Assembly (NCBI GenBank): GCA_045595795.1
Contig: JAZOBC010000037.1
Span: forward strand, 1 to 64,000
Direction of reading: 5' to 3'
From: UMGS755 sp045595795
GTDB taxonomy: Bacteria; Bacillota; Clostridia; UBA1381; UBA9506
DNA length: 64,000 nt
The notes beneath the pieces were generated by a model, which saw only the letters and a program-made list of their open reading frames with translations, searched no databases and was not told the DNA's origin. Both the position numbers and the translations under genes were made by a program. Below are positions 16,157 through 24,862 of the stretch, in pieces (positions within the stretch are counted from its first letter, which is position 1; every line of letters starts with the position of its first letter).

Positions 16157-17030
16157 AGCCCTTACCTCCTAACTCATAAATAAAGACTTCTTCCAATGTT
16201 AAAGGAATCAAATCGGAAAGCAGCGGGTCGAAAGCCGCAACTGTTTCTACTATGTCTTCGCTTTTGCCCCGGAGAATCAACAAATGCACACGCCCTGACA
16301 CCGTATGGCTCAGCACTGTCAGTTTCTCATTTAATGCTTCTGGAAACTCACCACTAAAGGCAAGCTGCAGCTTAAAGGTATCAGACTTCATATCTGACAG
16401 GGCTTTCTGCAAAAGCACCTCGCCCTGATGCAAAATGCCCACATGGTCACACACGTCCTCTAATTCGCGCAGGTTATGACTGGAAATTAAAACGGTAACA
16501 TTTCTTTCTTCCACTTCCTGCAAAATAACACCCCATACCTTTTTACGCATAACAGGGTCTAAGCCGTCAACCGGCTCGTCCAAAATAATTACATCCGGCA
16601 TGCAGCTCATTGAAATCCAAAAAGCCACCTGCTTTTGCATGCCCTTGGAGAATCTTGCCACACGTTTTTTCTCGTCTAACTGAAACAAATCTCTTAGTGC
16701 CTCATATCGTTCCCACGAAAAATTCGGATACATACTGCTATAAAACTTCGCCATATCCTTTGGTGTAAAGGTTGCAGGGAAAAACAAATCATCCGGTATG
16801 TAGCTGACACGCTCTTTGAGGCTGTCATTATCCCGCACATCTTCCCCATCAATCTTCACGGCGCCGCCATTTGTTCTATATACACCGCACAGACATTTAA
16901 TCAATGTCGTCTTGCCTGAACCATTAGGACCTACCAATCCAAAAACACTGCCCTGTTCAACCGACAGGGTGACACCATTTAAAGCCGTGTGGTCATCAAA
17001 CCGTTTGGTTAGATTTTCAATTTGAATCAT
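16131..17030 (-). CDS. ABC transporter ATPase (YtrB/BcrA type)
   Basis: A 299-residue nucleotide-binding subunit. It shows Walker A GPNGSGKTT near residue 36, the variant signature FSKGMQKQV in place of LSGGQ, Walker B VIILDEPVDGLDP and the switch SSHNLRELED. The C-terminal 80 residues form the extra domain of drug and bacitracin exporters. The ribosome-binding site GGAGGAG is 6 nt upstream. It overlaps the regulator gene by 14 bp and the permease gene by 26 bp, so the three genes are one operon. Confidence 0.92.
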   Translation of the reverse strand: MIQIENLTKRFDDHTALNGVTLSVEQGSVFGLVGPNGSGKTTLIKCLCGVYRTNGGAVKIDGEDVRDNDSLKERVSYIPDDLFFPATFTPKDMAKFYSSMYPNFSWERYEALRDLFQLDEKKRVARFSKGMQKQVAFWISMSCMPDVIILDEPVDGLDPVMRKKVWGVILQEVEERNVTVLISSHNLRELEDVCDHVGILHQGEVLLQKALSDMKSDTFKLQLAFSGEFPEALNEKLTVLSHTVSGRVHLLILRGKSEDIVETVAAFDPLLSDLIPLTLEEVFIYELGGKGYDFQTILA

Positions 17031-17394
17031 GCTTGTCTCCTCCTTTTTTCAGATAGCTGATTAATTCATCCTCAGAAAGTCCCAGATACAAAAGCTCCGC
17101 ACTGCAGGCAGAAAAGGTTTTCAGCAATGCCTGAATTCTGTCAGTCTGCTCTGCTTCCTGTTTGGGAGATACAAAATTGCCCTTGCCCTTAACCGAATAG
17201 ATAAACCCTTCGTTTTCCAGCTCACGATAGGCACGCTGGATGGTGTTTGGGTTAATCGCCAGACTTCCGGCAATCTCTCTGACCGAGGGAATTTTTTCAC
17301 CTTCTTTTAAAACACCCTTCATAATCAGCTTTTTCAGTTCATCCCGCACCTGTTCATAAATGGCCTTTTGACTGCGGTAGTCAATTTGAATCAT
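17017..17394 (-). CDS. GntR-family repressor, YtrA subfamily
   Basis: A 125-residue regulator with an N-terminal winged helix (IYEQVRDELKKLIMKGVLKEGEKIPSVREIAGSL recognisable in pieces, including the IPSVREIA turn) and the short C-terminal dimerisation tail that defines the YtrA group. It heads the ABC operon. The palindrome AGTGTA-N13-TACACT at 17410-17434 is the operator described for Bacillus YtrA and overlaps the expected transcript start, so autorepression with release by wall stress is likely. The effector is not known. Confidence 0.9.
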   Translation of the reverse strand: MIQIDYRSQKAIYEQVRDELKKLIMKGVLKEGEKIPSVREIAGSLAINPNTIQRAYRELENEGFIYSVKGKGNFVSPKQEAEQTDRIQALLKTFSACSAELLYLGLSEDELISYLKKGGDKHDSN

Positions 17395-17409
17395 TGTATC
17401 ACCACCCCA

Positions 17410-17434
17410 AGTGTACTATTTGTATTAATACACT
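17410..17434. promoter_or_regulatory. YtrA-type operator
   Basis: An inverted repeat AGTGTA (17410-17415) and TACACT (17429-17434) separated by exactly 13 bp. It lies just downstream of the -10 box, so bound regulator would block initiation. Confidence 0.85.
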
Positions 17435-17437
17435 TAG

Positions 17438-17466
17438 ATTTTAGCACAGTGAAAAAACAATGTCAA
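17438..17466 (-). promoter_or_regulatory. Promoter of the GntR/ABC operon
   Basis: Minus strand: TTGACA (17461-17466), 17 bp, TAAAAT (17438-17443), immediately upstream of the YtrA-type operator. Confidence 0.85.
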
Positions 17467-17654
17467 GCATCTTTTTGAAAAATTTTTTACAATGTCGCAA
17501 CCAAAAACTTTGCTTCCTAATATTATACAAACGAAATTTTTCTGCTTTAACTCTAATCCCAGCATAAAATATTGTGCCTAAAAATTACTCTCACACAACA
17601 TCTTGTATGTTACGCTTCGGTTTCAAAAAAATTAAATTTTTTTTGCAAAAACTA

Positions 17655-17683
17655 TTGCAAAATGCACAAAAATAGAGTAAAAT
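17655..17683 (+). promoter_or_regulatory. Promoter of the mra/dcw cluster
   Basis: TTGCAA (17655-17660), 17 bp, TAAAAT (17678-17683). The direct repeats at 17691-17730 begin 8 bp later, at the transcript start. The stretch 17467-17654 holds nothing else I recognise. Confidence 0.72.
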
Positions 17684-17690
17684 TATATCA

Positions 17691-17730
17691 AGATGGTGAA
17701 AAGTGGAGCAAAGTGGAGCAAAAAAGGTGT
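17691..17730 (+). promoter_or_regulatory. MraZ-binding box array
   Basis: Four direct repeats with a 10-bp period: AGATGGTGAA, AAGTGGAGCA, AAGTGGAGCA and AAAAAGGTGT. The middle two are identical, the outer two degenerate around a GTGG or GGTG core. MraZ proteins bind such repeated GTGG-type boxes in front of their own gene, so this is the likely site for autoregulation of the whole cluster. Confidence 0.8.
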
Positions 17731-17824
17731 ATTTTTCTTAAACAATTTAAGAAAAAAAGACCATTGCTTCCGTTTTTGCTTCCCTAAATTTATTTAAAAC
17801 GACCGGAAAGGACGGTGAAAGGCA

Positions 17825-18256
17825 TTGTTTATCGGCGAATATCAACACTCATTAGACGCAAAAGGCAGAATGTTTGTACCCGCAAAATTTCGTGACGACT
17901 TAGGCGATGTCTTTATCGTAACCTTGGGTCTTGACAACTGCCTCTTCGTTTTCCCCACCGAGGAATTTGATCGGTTAAAGGCAAAACTGGATGCCATCTC
18001 CATCACCAATAAAGACGCTCGTCGTTTCGCCCGCTTCTTCTTTGCAAGAGCCTGCGAGTGTGAAATGGATAAGCAAGGCAGAATCATGCTGCCGGCTAAC
18101 CTGCGTGAATATGCAAAGCTGACAAAAGACATAACCGTTGTGGGCGTTTCAAATCGTGTTGAACTTTGGGATACCGATGCTTGGGAAGAAACCCACAGTT
18201 TTGATAATTTCAGCCCTGATGAACTATCTGAGAAAATGGAGCTGTTAGGCCTATGA
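17825..18256 (+). CDS. mraZ: MraZ transcriptional regulator / division-cluster protein
   Basis: A 143-residue protein made of two AbrB-like halves, each with the family loop: SLDAKGRMFVPAKFR near residue 10 and EMDKQGRIMLPANLRE near 80. It forms rings that bind the repeats just upstream and represses the dcw operon. The start is TTG at 17825, chosen because FIGEYQHSLDAKGR is the conserved N-terminus, no ATG is available, and GAAAGG lies 5 nt before it. The stop overlaps the rsmH start by 4 bp. Confidence 0.95.
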   Translation: MFIGEYQHSLDAKGRMFVPAKFRDDLGDVFIVTLGLDNCLFVFPTEEFDRLKAKLDAISITNKDARRFARFFFARACECEMDKQGRIMLPANLREYAKLTKDITVVGVSNRVELWDTDAWEETHSFDNFSPDELSEKMELLGL

Positions 18257-19194
18257 CAGAAATGCAGTTTCACCATGTTCCCGTCATGCTGAATCCTTGT
18301 CTCGAGGCACTTACTATTCAGCCGAATGGCATCTACGTTGACGGCACCTTGGGCGGCGCAGGACACAGCAGCGAGATTGTTCGCCGCTTAGAGGGAGGCA
18401 GGCTGATTGGTTTTGACAGAGACCCCATGGCAATCCGTGTTTCCACGGAACGTCTGTTAGCATTTTCCGATCGGGTGACACTGGTAAACCGAAACCACTC
18501 AGAAGTGAAGGAAGCCTTGCTGGAACTCGGCATCCCTGCCATCCATGGCGCTCTTCTTGATTTAGGTGTTTCATCTCATCAGTTAGATGAAGCCTCACGA
18601 GGTTTTTCCTACATGCAGGACGCGCCTTTAGACATGAGAATGAACCCTGATGACCCACAGAGTGCATATGATGTGGTGAATACCTATTCAAAAGAAGAAC
18701 TCGAAAATATCATATTCAATTATGGCGAAGAACGTTGGGCTCGCCGCATTGCAGAATTTATTGTAAAAGAGCGAAACAACTCTCCTATTAAAACCACAGG
18801 TGAGCTGGTGAACGTGATTAAAAAAGCCGTTCCTAAAAGCGCACGTCGCGACGGTCCCCACCCTGCCAAAAGAACTTTTCAGGCAATTCGAATTGAAGTA
18901 AACAACGAGTTGGGCGGTTTAAAAACTGCCGTCCACGATTTTATTGATGTGTTGGCCTCTGGCGGACGACTCGCCATCATTACCTTTCACTCATTGGAAG
19001 ACAGAATTGTTAAAACTGCTTTCCGCGAAAAAGAAAGAGGTTGCACCTGCCCACCCGAATGTCCGGTTTGCTTATGTGGCAAGCAAAGTGCCGGCAAGGT
19101 GATTTCGCGAAAACCCATTTTGCCAACAGAAATAGAAATTGAAGAAAATCCCAGAGCCCGAAGTGCCAAGCTTCGTGTTTTCGAAAAAATCTAA
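18253..19194 (+). CDS. rsmH: 16S rRNA (cytosine1402-N4)-methyltransferase
   Basis: A SAM-dependent enzyme that modifies C1402 in the ribosomal P-site. Its 313 residues match the family. Visible landmarks are HHVPVML at the start, the SAM loop VDGTLGGAGHS, LLDLGVSSHQLD, and RTFQAIRIEVNNEL near residue 215, followed by the FHSLEDRIVK block. A cysteine cluster (CTCPPECPVCLCG) near the C-terminus is common in the family. The ATG lies in the mraZ stop (ATGA) and its own TAA overlaps the ftsL start. Confidence 0.96.
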   Translation: MTEMQFHHVPVMLNPCLEALTIQPNGIYVDGTLGGAGHSSEIVRRLEGGRLIGFDRDPMAIRVSTERLLAFSDRVTLVNRNHSEVKEALLELGIPAIHGALLDLGVSSHQLDEASRGFSYMQDAPLDMRMNPDDPQSAYDVVNTYSKEELENIIFNYGEERWARRIAEFIVKERNNSPIKTTGELVNVIKKAVPKSARRDGPHPAKRTFQAIRIEVNNELGGLKTAVHDFIDVLASGGRLAIITFHSLEDRIVKTAFREKERGCTCPPECPVCLCGKQSAGKVISRKPILPTEIEIEENPRARSAKLRVFEKI

Positions 19195-19691
19195 TGAAAT
19201 GGAGTGAACATCCGGTGAACACAAGAACGAATCTGGCTTATAATGACAGACAGACTGTTTCCTACCCTACGCAACATCCTTATACTTCGCCGAATGTCAG
19301 AATTAAGGTTTCTAAAAAGAAGGAAGCCCAAGCGCAGAAACGCCTTCACGCTTTGGGCATCGTGAAGCTCGCCCTTCTCGCCGCCTGTGCTTTCTTGGTA
19401 CTGTTTCGCGGCGTTATGATTACCGATCGCAGCAATAGTGTTGAACAAAAGGAAAGTCAGCTGAACGCTCTCATCACTTCTAATGAGAAGCTTCAGTTTG
19501 AAATTGACCGGTCTTTGGATTTAAAAAACGTTGAGACGATTGCTCGTGATGAATTGGGCATGCGTCGCGCTGAGAAATATCAGACCATTTACTTGGACAT
19601 GTCGCAAGGTGACTGCGTTGAAAAGGTTGCTAAAAATGAATTTTCTATCGTCAGCCGTGTCGGTGAGTTTTTAATGGCATATTTGGATTAG
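19194..19691 (+). CDS. ftsL: FtsL-like division protein
   Basis: A 165-residue bitopic protein: a basic cytoplasmic segment of about 58 residues, one helix (VKLALLAACAFLVLFRGVM), then an extracytoplasmic coiled coil (SVEQKESQLNALITSNEKLQFEIDRS) ending in a region with the ARDELGM motif shared by FtsL/DivIC proteins. It joins DivIB and the septal PBP in the divisome. The sequence is weakly conserved, so the call leans on topology and its place between rsmH and the PBP gene. A GTG at 19215 with TGGAG upstream is an alternative start. Confidence 0.82.
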   Translation: MKWSEHPVNTRTNLAYNDRQTVSYPTQHPYTSPNVRIKVSKKKEAQAQKRLHALGIVKLALLAACAFLVLFRGVMITDRSNSVEQKESQLNALITSNEKLQFEIDRSLDLKNVETIARDELGMRRAEKYQTIYLDMSQGDCVEKVAKNEFSIVSRVGEFLMAYLD

Positions 19692-19756
19692 ACCGGCATT
19701 ATAATAATACTACAGTCTTGCAAAGGAGCTGAGAGCGATTTGCTCTTGATAATACG

Positions 19757-21952
19757 ATGAATGAAACAGTTCCAAAAAGAAAAATAAGAATCCGTATTTT
19801 GAATATTTTCTTAGCCTTTGCCGCTATTTTAATTTTGCTTGGCGTAAGGCTTGTTTTTTTACAGATTATAGATGGCGGAGAGCTACAAAAAAGAGCGGTG
19901 GAACAACAGACTCGTGATAGTCTGGTGGCGTCCCACCGCGGTGCTATTTATGACAGAAATCGCAAAACACTGGCACAGAGCTCTACAGCACAAACCGTAA
20001 CCGCCAACCCCAATGAAATTCACAAAGCAAAAAAAGATATCTACGAAACAGCTTCAAAACTGGCTCCCATTCTGCAGATGGAAACGAGTGATATCGTAAC
20101 GTTATTGGAGAAAGAGACCAATCACGTTACCATCAAACGCCGCATAGAGGATGATATGGCAAACGCCATTCGTGAGCTTGAACTCACAGGCATCTATCTG
20201 CAGGAAGACGCCAAACGCTACTACCCTTACGGTAATTTTGCCTCTCACATTTTAGGCTTCGTAGGAAATGATAATCAAGGTCTTGGCGGTATCGAAAATC
20301 TTTACGATGAAGAATTAAAAGGCGTGCCCGGCCGCGTGATTGCTTTGAAAAATGCCTTGGATACAGATATGCCCTTTAAACAAGAAAAACATATTGATCC
20401 GGAAAACGGCACCAATGTTGTTCTTACCATTGATGAGGTCATTCAGCATTTTGCCGAAAAGCATTTGGAAGCCGCATATTACGAAGAAAAGGTGCAATCC
20501 GGCGCTGCTGCTATTGTAACCGACGTACAAACCGGTGAAGTGCTCGCCATGGTTACAAAGCCTGACTTCGACTTAAACAGCGCATTTACGCTTCCCGAAG
20601 ATGTGGAAACGCAGCTTCAAACAATCAGCGACGAGCAGGAACGCTTAACCGCACGCTCTGCCGCACTGGAAAAAATGTGGCGTAACAAAGCGGTTGTGGA
20701 CTCTTACGAACCCGGTTCCTGCTTCAAAATCATCACAGGATGTATGGCACTCGAAGAAGGTCTTATCACACCCGAAAGTCCCTTCTTCTGTTCCGGATCA
20801 AAGAAGGTTGAAAACCGCGTTATCAACTGCTCTCACCACGAGGGTCATGGTGCTCAAACCTTTGCTGATGCCGTTAAAAACTCATGCAACCCTGCCTTTA
20901 TCGATGTTGGTTTATTGGTGGGTAAAGAAAAATTCAAAGAATATTACAAAGCCTTTGGTTTTATGAATACCACCGGCTTTGATCTTCCCGGTGAGGCTTC
21001 CGGTCTTTTCTACTCTGACGCCAATTATAACACAGTTGAGTTGGCAACCGCTTCCTTTGGCCAGGGACCTGTCGTTACCCCACTACAGCTCATTGCAGCC
21101 GTTGGCGCCGTGGCAAACGGCGGCAAACTGATGAAACCCTATCTGGTGAAAGAACTCATCGACGACAACGGTAATGTTGTCAAAAAAACCGAACCCACCG
21201 TGGTGCGCCAGGTTATTTCTCAAAAAACCTCTGAACAAATGTGTGCCATGCTGGAAAATACTGTTTCAAACGGAACAGGACAAAACGCCTATATCAAAGG
21301 TTATCGCGTAGCCGGAAAAACTGGTACATCAGAAAAAATTCCCCGTGGCAATAGTAAATATATTTCATCTTTTATTGCCTTTGCGCCTGCAAACGACCCA
21401 AAAATTGCTTGTCTTGTTGTGCTGGATGAGCCTTCCAACGGTCAATATTATGGTGGCGCCATTGCCGCACCTGTGGTTGGCAAAATCTTAGAAGACACTC
21501 TACGTTACTTGGGCATTGAGCCGCAATATACTGAAGAAGAAAAGCAAAGTCTTGAGGTTTATGTGCCGGATGTGAAGGGTCTCTCCACAGAAAATGCTAC
21601 CAAAAATCTGAAAAACGAAAACTTATCCTACCGTATCGTCGGCGAAGGCACCACTGTTCTCAGTCAGATGCCCAAAACCGGTTCCAGCCTCGCCGCCGGT
21701 TCTGTTGTGATTTTATACACCGAAGAAAACATTTCCGAGGTTGTAACCGTTCCCGACGTTTCGGACTTATCCTTATCTGAAGCGCGCTCGATTTTAGCAG
21801 AGTGTCGTTTGAACATGACTGTGACCGGCGCCGGTGCAACCGGTCAGTCCTCGAACCTGACAGTTGCCAACAGTCAGTATCCCGAAGCCGGTACCGTGGT
21901 TGATGAGGGTACCATTGTAGAGGTTGAATTCCGATACTTAGACGTTGACTAA
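19757..21952 (+). CDS. Septal class B penicillin-binding protein with two PASTA domains (FtsI/SpoVD type)
   Basis: A 731-residue transpeptidase for septal peptidoglycan. There is one N-terminal helix (about 12-35), a dimerisation region (SHRGAIYDRNRK), and a transpeptidase domain with Ser321 in SCFK, the SCN motif at 376-378 and KTG at 521-523. Two PASTA domains follow (about 597-660 and 665-731, each starting VPDV). Only one class B PBP gene lies in this cluster, so it may serve division and, if the organism sporulates, the cortex as well. The usual motif SxxK is present as S-C-F-K. Confidence 0.93.
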   Translation: MNETVPKRKIRIRILNIFLAFAAILILLGVRLVFLQIIDGGELQKRAVEQQTRDSLVASHRGAIYDRNRKTLAQSSTAQTVTANPNEIHKAKKDIYETASKLAPILQMETSDIVTLLEKETNHVTIKRRIEDDMANAIRELELTGIYLQEDAKRYYPYGNFASHILGFVGNDNQGLGGIENLYDEELKGVPGRVIALKNALDTDMPFKQEKHIDPENGTNVVLTIDEVIQHFAEKHLEAAYYEEKVQSGAAAIVTDVQTGEVLAMVTKPDFDLNSAFTLPEDVETQLQTISDEQERLTARSAALEKMWRNKAVVDSYEPGSCFKIITGCMALEEGLITPESPFFCSGSKKVENRVINCSHHEGHGAQTFADAVKNSCNPAFIDVGLLVGKEKFKEYYKAFGFMNTTGFDLPGEASGLFYSDANYNTVELATASFGQGPVVTPLQLIAAVGAVANGGKLMKPYLVKELIDDNGNVVKKTEPTVVRQVISQKTSEQMCAMLENTVSNGTGQNAYIKGYRVAGKTGTSEKIPRGNSKYISSFIAFAPANDPKIACLVVLDEPSNGQYYGGAIAAPVVGKILEDTLRYLGIEPQYTEEEKQSLEVYVPDVKGLSTENATKNLKNENLSYRIVGEGTTVLSQMPKTGSSLAAGSVVILYTEENISEVVTVPDVSDLSLSEARSILAECRLNMTVTGAGATGQSSNLTVANSQYPEAGTVVDEGTIVEVEFRYLDVD

Positions 21953-21989
21953 CTTGCCTCGTAAATTTTATTTGAAAGGAGCTACCGTC

Positions 21990-23441
21990 ATGAAGCTTAG
22001 CACACTGCTCGCAGGTGTTGCCCTGCAGGAACCTGCAAAAAACGATCCGGATATCACAGCTGTTGCATATGACTCACGCCGCGTTACGCCCGGCTGTCTG
22101 TTTGTTTGCATCAAAGGCTATGCAACAGACGGTCATCAATATATCGACAGCGCAATCAAAAACGGCGCAGCCGCCATTTTGGTGCAAGACCCTACCCGGC
22201 GCGAGGATGTTTTATGTGTCTGCGCACAAGATACACGCCTAGCTCTGGCGCAGATTGCTGCTAATTTCTACGAGCATCCCGAACGAGAACTGAAAATTAT
22301 CGGCGTAACAGGAACCAACGGTAAAACCACTGTCACTACCTTAATCAAAAGCGTGCTGGAGTTTTCCGGAAACACCGTGGGGCTCATTGGCACCAACGAA
22401 AACATGATTGGTACACAGGTATTGCCTACAGAGCGTACAACGCCTGAATCCCTTGAACTGTTTGCTTTGTTTCGTCAAATGGTCTCAGCAGGTGTTTCAC
22501 ACGTTGTAATGGAAGTTTCTTCTCACTCTTTAATTCTGCATCGTGTGGCAGGTATACTGTTTGAGGTGGCGGTTTTCACCAATTTAACACAAGACCATCT
22601 TGATTTTCACGAAACCATGGAAAACTACTATCAGGCAAAGCGTCTACTCTTTTCCATGTGCAAAACCGGCGTAATCAACATAGATGATGCATACGGAAAA
22701 CGTTTGTCCGAAGACGCACCTTGTCCGCTTTTAACCTATGCCATTGATTCAGCAGCCAACCTTACGGCAACAAATATTCGCATCTCACCACGCGGTGTCA
22801 TTTTTGACATCGCTGCACAAGATAAAACCCTGTCAGCACGTTTAGGCATTCCGGGAAAATTTTCCGTTTATAATGCTTTAGCTGCGCTTTCCGCTTGTGC
22901 CGCACTTGAAATTTCACCGGAAAAATCCGTGGATGCGTTGCTTGTTGCAAAAGGCGTGAAAGGACGCGCTGAAACCGTATATACCCGAACGGATTATACC
23001 ATTTTAATCGACTACGCACACACACCGGACGGCTTGGAAAATATCATTAAAACCGTTAAGGAGTTCACTCCGGGGCGCGTGGTAACTCTCTTTGGTTGCG
23101 GTGGTGACAGAGACCCTGTAAAACGCTCTATTATGGGTAAAATTGCAGGGCAGCTGTCCGATTACTGTTTCATCACCTCAGATAATCCACGCACCGAAGA
23201 TCCTCTGGCCATCATCCGACAAATTGAAGAAGGTATGCAAGAAACCGATTGTGAATACACCATCATTGAAAACCGACGTGAGGCAATCCGTCAGGCTATG
23301 GTCACAGCAAAGCCCGGTGATTGTATCATTTTAGCTGGAAAGGGACATGAGACTTACCAAATTATCGGTAAAGAGAAACGTCATTTTGATGAACGCGAAG
23401 TCGTGCAAGAAGTTCTTGCCGACCTTGCTGCAAAATCATAA
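21990..23441 (+). CDS. murE: UDP-MurNAc-tripeptide synthetase, meso-diaminopimelate adding
   Basis: An ATP-dependent ligase that adds the third amino acid to UDP-MurNAc-L-Ala-D-Glu. It has the Mur P-loop GVTGTNGKTT (105-114), the EVSSHSL segment, and DNPRTEDP at 398, which marks meso-diaminopimelate rather than lysine as substrate. The ATG at 21990 is chosen over an in-frame start 45 nt earlier because AAAGGAG lies 8 nt before it and the MKLSTLL opening fits the family; the resulting 483 residues are normal. It sits between the PBP and murF. Confidence 0.95.
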   Translation: MKLSTLLAGVALQEPAKNDPDITAVAYDSRRVTPGCLFVCIKGYATDGHQYIDSAIKNGAAAILVQDPTRREDVLCVCAQDTRLALAQIAANFYEHPERELKIIGVTGTNGKTTVTTLIKSVLEFSGNTVGLIGTNENMIGTQVLPTERTTPESLELFALFRQMVSAGVSHVVMEVSSHSLILHRVAGILFEVAVFTNLTQDHLDFHETMENYYQAKRLLFSMCKTGVINIDDAYGKRLSEDAPCPLLTYAIDSAANLTATNIRISPRGVIFDIAAQDKTLSARLGIPGKFSVYNALAALSACAALEISPEKSVDALLVAKGVKGRAETVYTRTDYTILIDYAHTPDGLENIIKTVKEFTPGRVVTLFGCGGDRDPVKRSIMGKIAGQLSDYCFITSDNPRTEDPLAIIRQIEEGMQETDCEYTIIENRREAIRQAMVTAKPGDCIILAGKGHETYQIIGKEKRHFDEREVVQEVLADLAAKS

Positions 23442-23467
23442 TCAGCATAGAAAGAGTTGACTTTTAC

Positions 23468-24835
23468 ATGAAACCCATTTCCATTTCTGATATTCTCCGT
23501 GCCACAAGCGGCACACTGCTCTGTGGTCGGGAAAGCGAAACCGTGAGCGCCATTTGCACAGACACACGTACATTGTCTCAAGGGGGGCTCTTTGTACCCC
23601 TTGTGGGTGAGCGGTTTGATGCACATGACTTTATTGATGCAGCTTTTGCTGATGGCTGTTCTGCTGCACTCACCGCACGCGAAGACGTAAAGAAAGAGAA
23701 AACGATGATTCATGTGACTGACACACGCCGCGCTTTGGGTGATTTGGCAGCTTTTTATCGTCAGCAATTTAACATTCCCGTTGTTGCTGTGACAGGCAGT
23801 GTCGGTAAAACCACTGTAAAAGAGCTCACGGCTGCCGTGCTTTCTTCGCAACTAAATGTGCTGAAAACAGCAGGAAATTTTAACAACGAAATTGGCCTGC
23901 CGTTAACCCTGTTTCGCTTAGACGACAGTCATCAGATTGCTATAACGGAAATGGGTATGAGCGGTTTTGGAGAAATTGACACCTTAGCATCTATTGCCAC
24001 CCCCGATATTGGCATCATGACCAACATCGGTGTTTCACACATCGAAAAGCTTGGTAGTCAAGAAAACATTTATAAAGCGAAATCTGAGTTATTTCGTCAT
24101 ATCAAACCCGACGGAACGGTGATTTTAAATTACGATGACCCCATTTTGCGGGCGCATCGCCACGAAATCCCCTGCAAAACCATCACGGTCGGTTTAAGTC
24201 CGGACTGCGATGTAACCGCAAAGGACATTATGTCTCAGGCAGATCGTGTATCTTTTACGATTATCTGTGGTGATGATGCTGTGCCTGTGACTCTTGCTTT
24301 CCCTGGTGAGCACAACGTGATAAACGCGCTCCTCGCCTGCGCAGCAGGTCTCTGCGTCAACATTTCGTTAGTTGATGCTGCGAAAGCTTTAGAAACCTAT
24401 GTGCCTGCTGACCGCCGCATGCAGCTCATCGATTGCAGTGGTATTACGGTGATTAATGATTGCTATAACGCTGCACCTGATTCCATGCGCGCGGCACTGA
24501 AAGTGCTCTGCGCACAAAGCGGTAGAAAAATTGCCGTTTTAGGCGATATTAAGGAACTCGGTGAGCATACAAAGCCTGCTCACACCGCTATCGGCCAATT
24601 TGCCGCTGAATTAAAGATTGATGCCCTGTTTACCTTGGGTGAGTTTGGAAAAATGATTGCTGATGGTGCATTATCCGGCGGTATGAGTGTAGATTGTGTG
24701 TTCTCATTTGATGACATTACACAGCTATGTGACGCATTGGCAAACTATTTAAAACAAGGTGACACCGTGCTTGTGAAGGCCTCGCGCGCCATGCAACTTG
24801 AGCGCGTCACTGCACATCTGTCAGAACGTGCCTAA
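23468..24835 (+). CDS. murF: UDP-MurNAc-tripeptide--D-Ala-D-Ala ligase
   Basis: Adds D-Ala-D-Ala to complete the pentapeptide precursor. In its 455 residues it shows the N-terminal domain beginning ISISDILRATSG, the P-loop VTGSVGKTT (108-116), the ATP-domain block TAGNFNNEIGLPLT and the C-terminal DCYNAAPDSMRAAL plus AVLGDIKELG motifs. It follows murE by 26 bp and precedes mraY, the classic order. The ribosome-binding site is weak (AAGAG), so coupling to murE may help its translation. Confidence 0.95.
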   Translation: MKPISISDILRATSGTLLCGRESETVSAICTDTRTLSQGGLFVPLVGERFDAHDFIDAAFADGCSAALTAREDVKKEKTMIHVTDTRRALGDLAAFYRQQFNIPVVAVTGSVGKTTVKELTAAVLSSQLNVLKTAGNFNNEIGLPLTLFRLDDSHQIAITEMGMSGFGEIDTLASIATPDIGIMTNIGVSHIEKLGSQENIYKAKSELFRHIKPDGTVILNYDDPILRAHRHEIPCKTITVGLSPDCDVTAKDIMSQADRVSFTIICGDDAVPVTLAFPGEHNVINALLACAAGLCVNISLVDAAKALETYVPADRRMQLIDCSGITVINDCYNAAPDSMRAALKVLCAQSGRKIAVLGDIKELGEHTKPAHTAIGQFAAELKIDALFTLGEFGKMIADGALSGGMSVDCVFSFDDITQLCDALANYLKQGDTVLVKASRAMQLERVTAHLSERA

Positions 24836-24862
24836 GCACAACACTACAAAGGAGTTGAAACC

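Noticed and set aside
17572..17787. A 71-residue frame upstream of mraZ
   Set aside because: It covers the mraZ promoter and MraZ boxes, has no ribosome-binding site, and its composition follows the AT-rich DNA.
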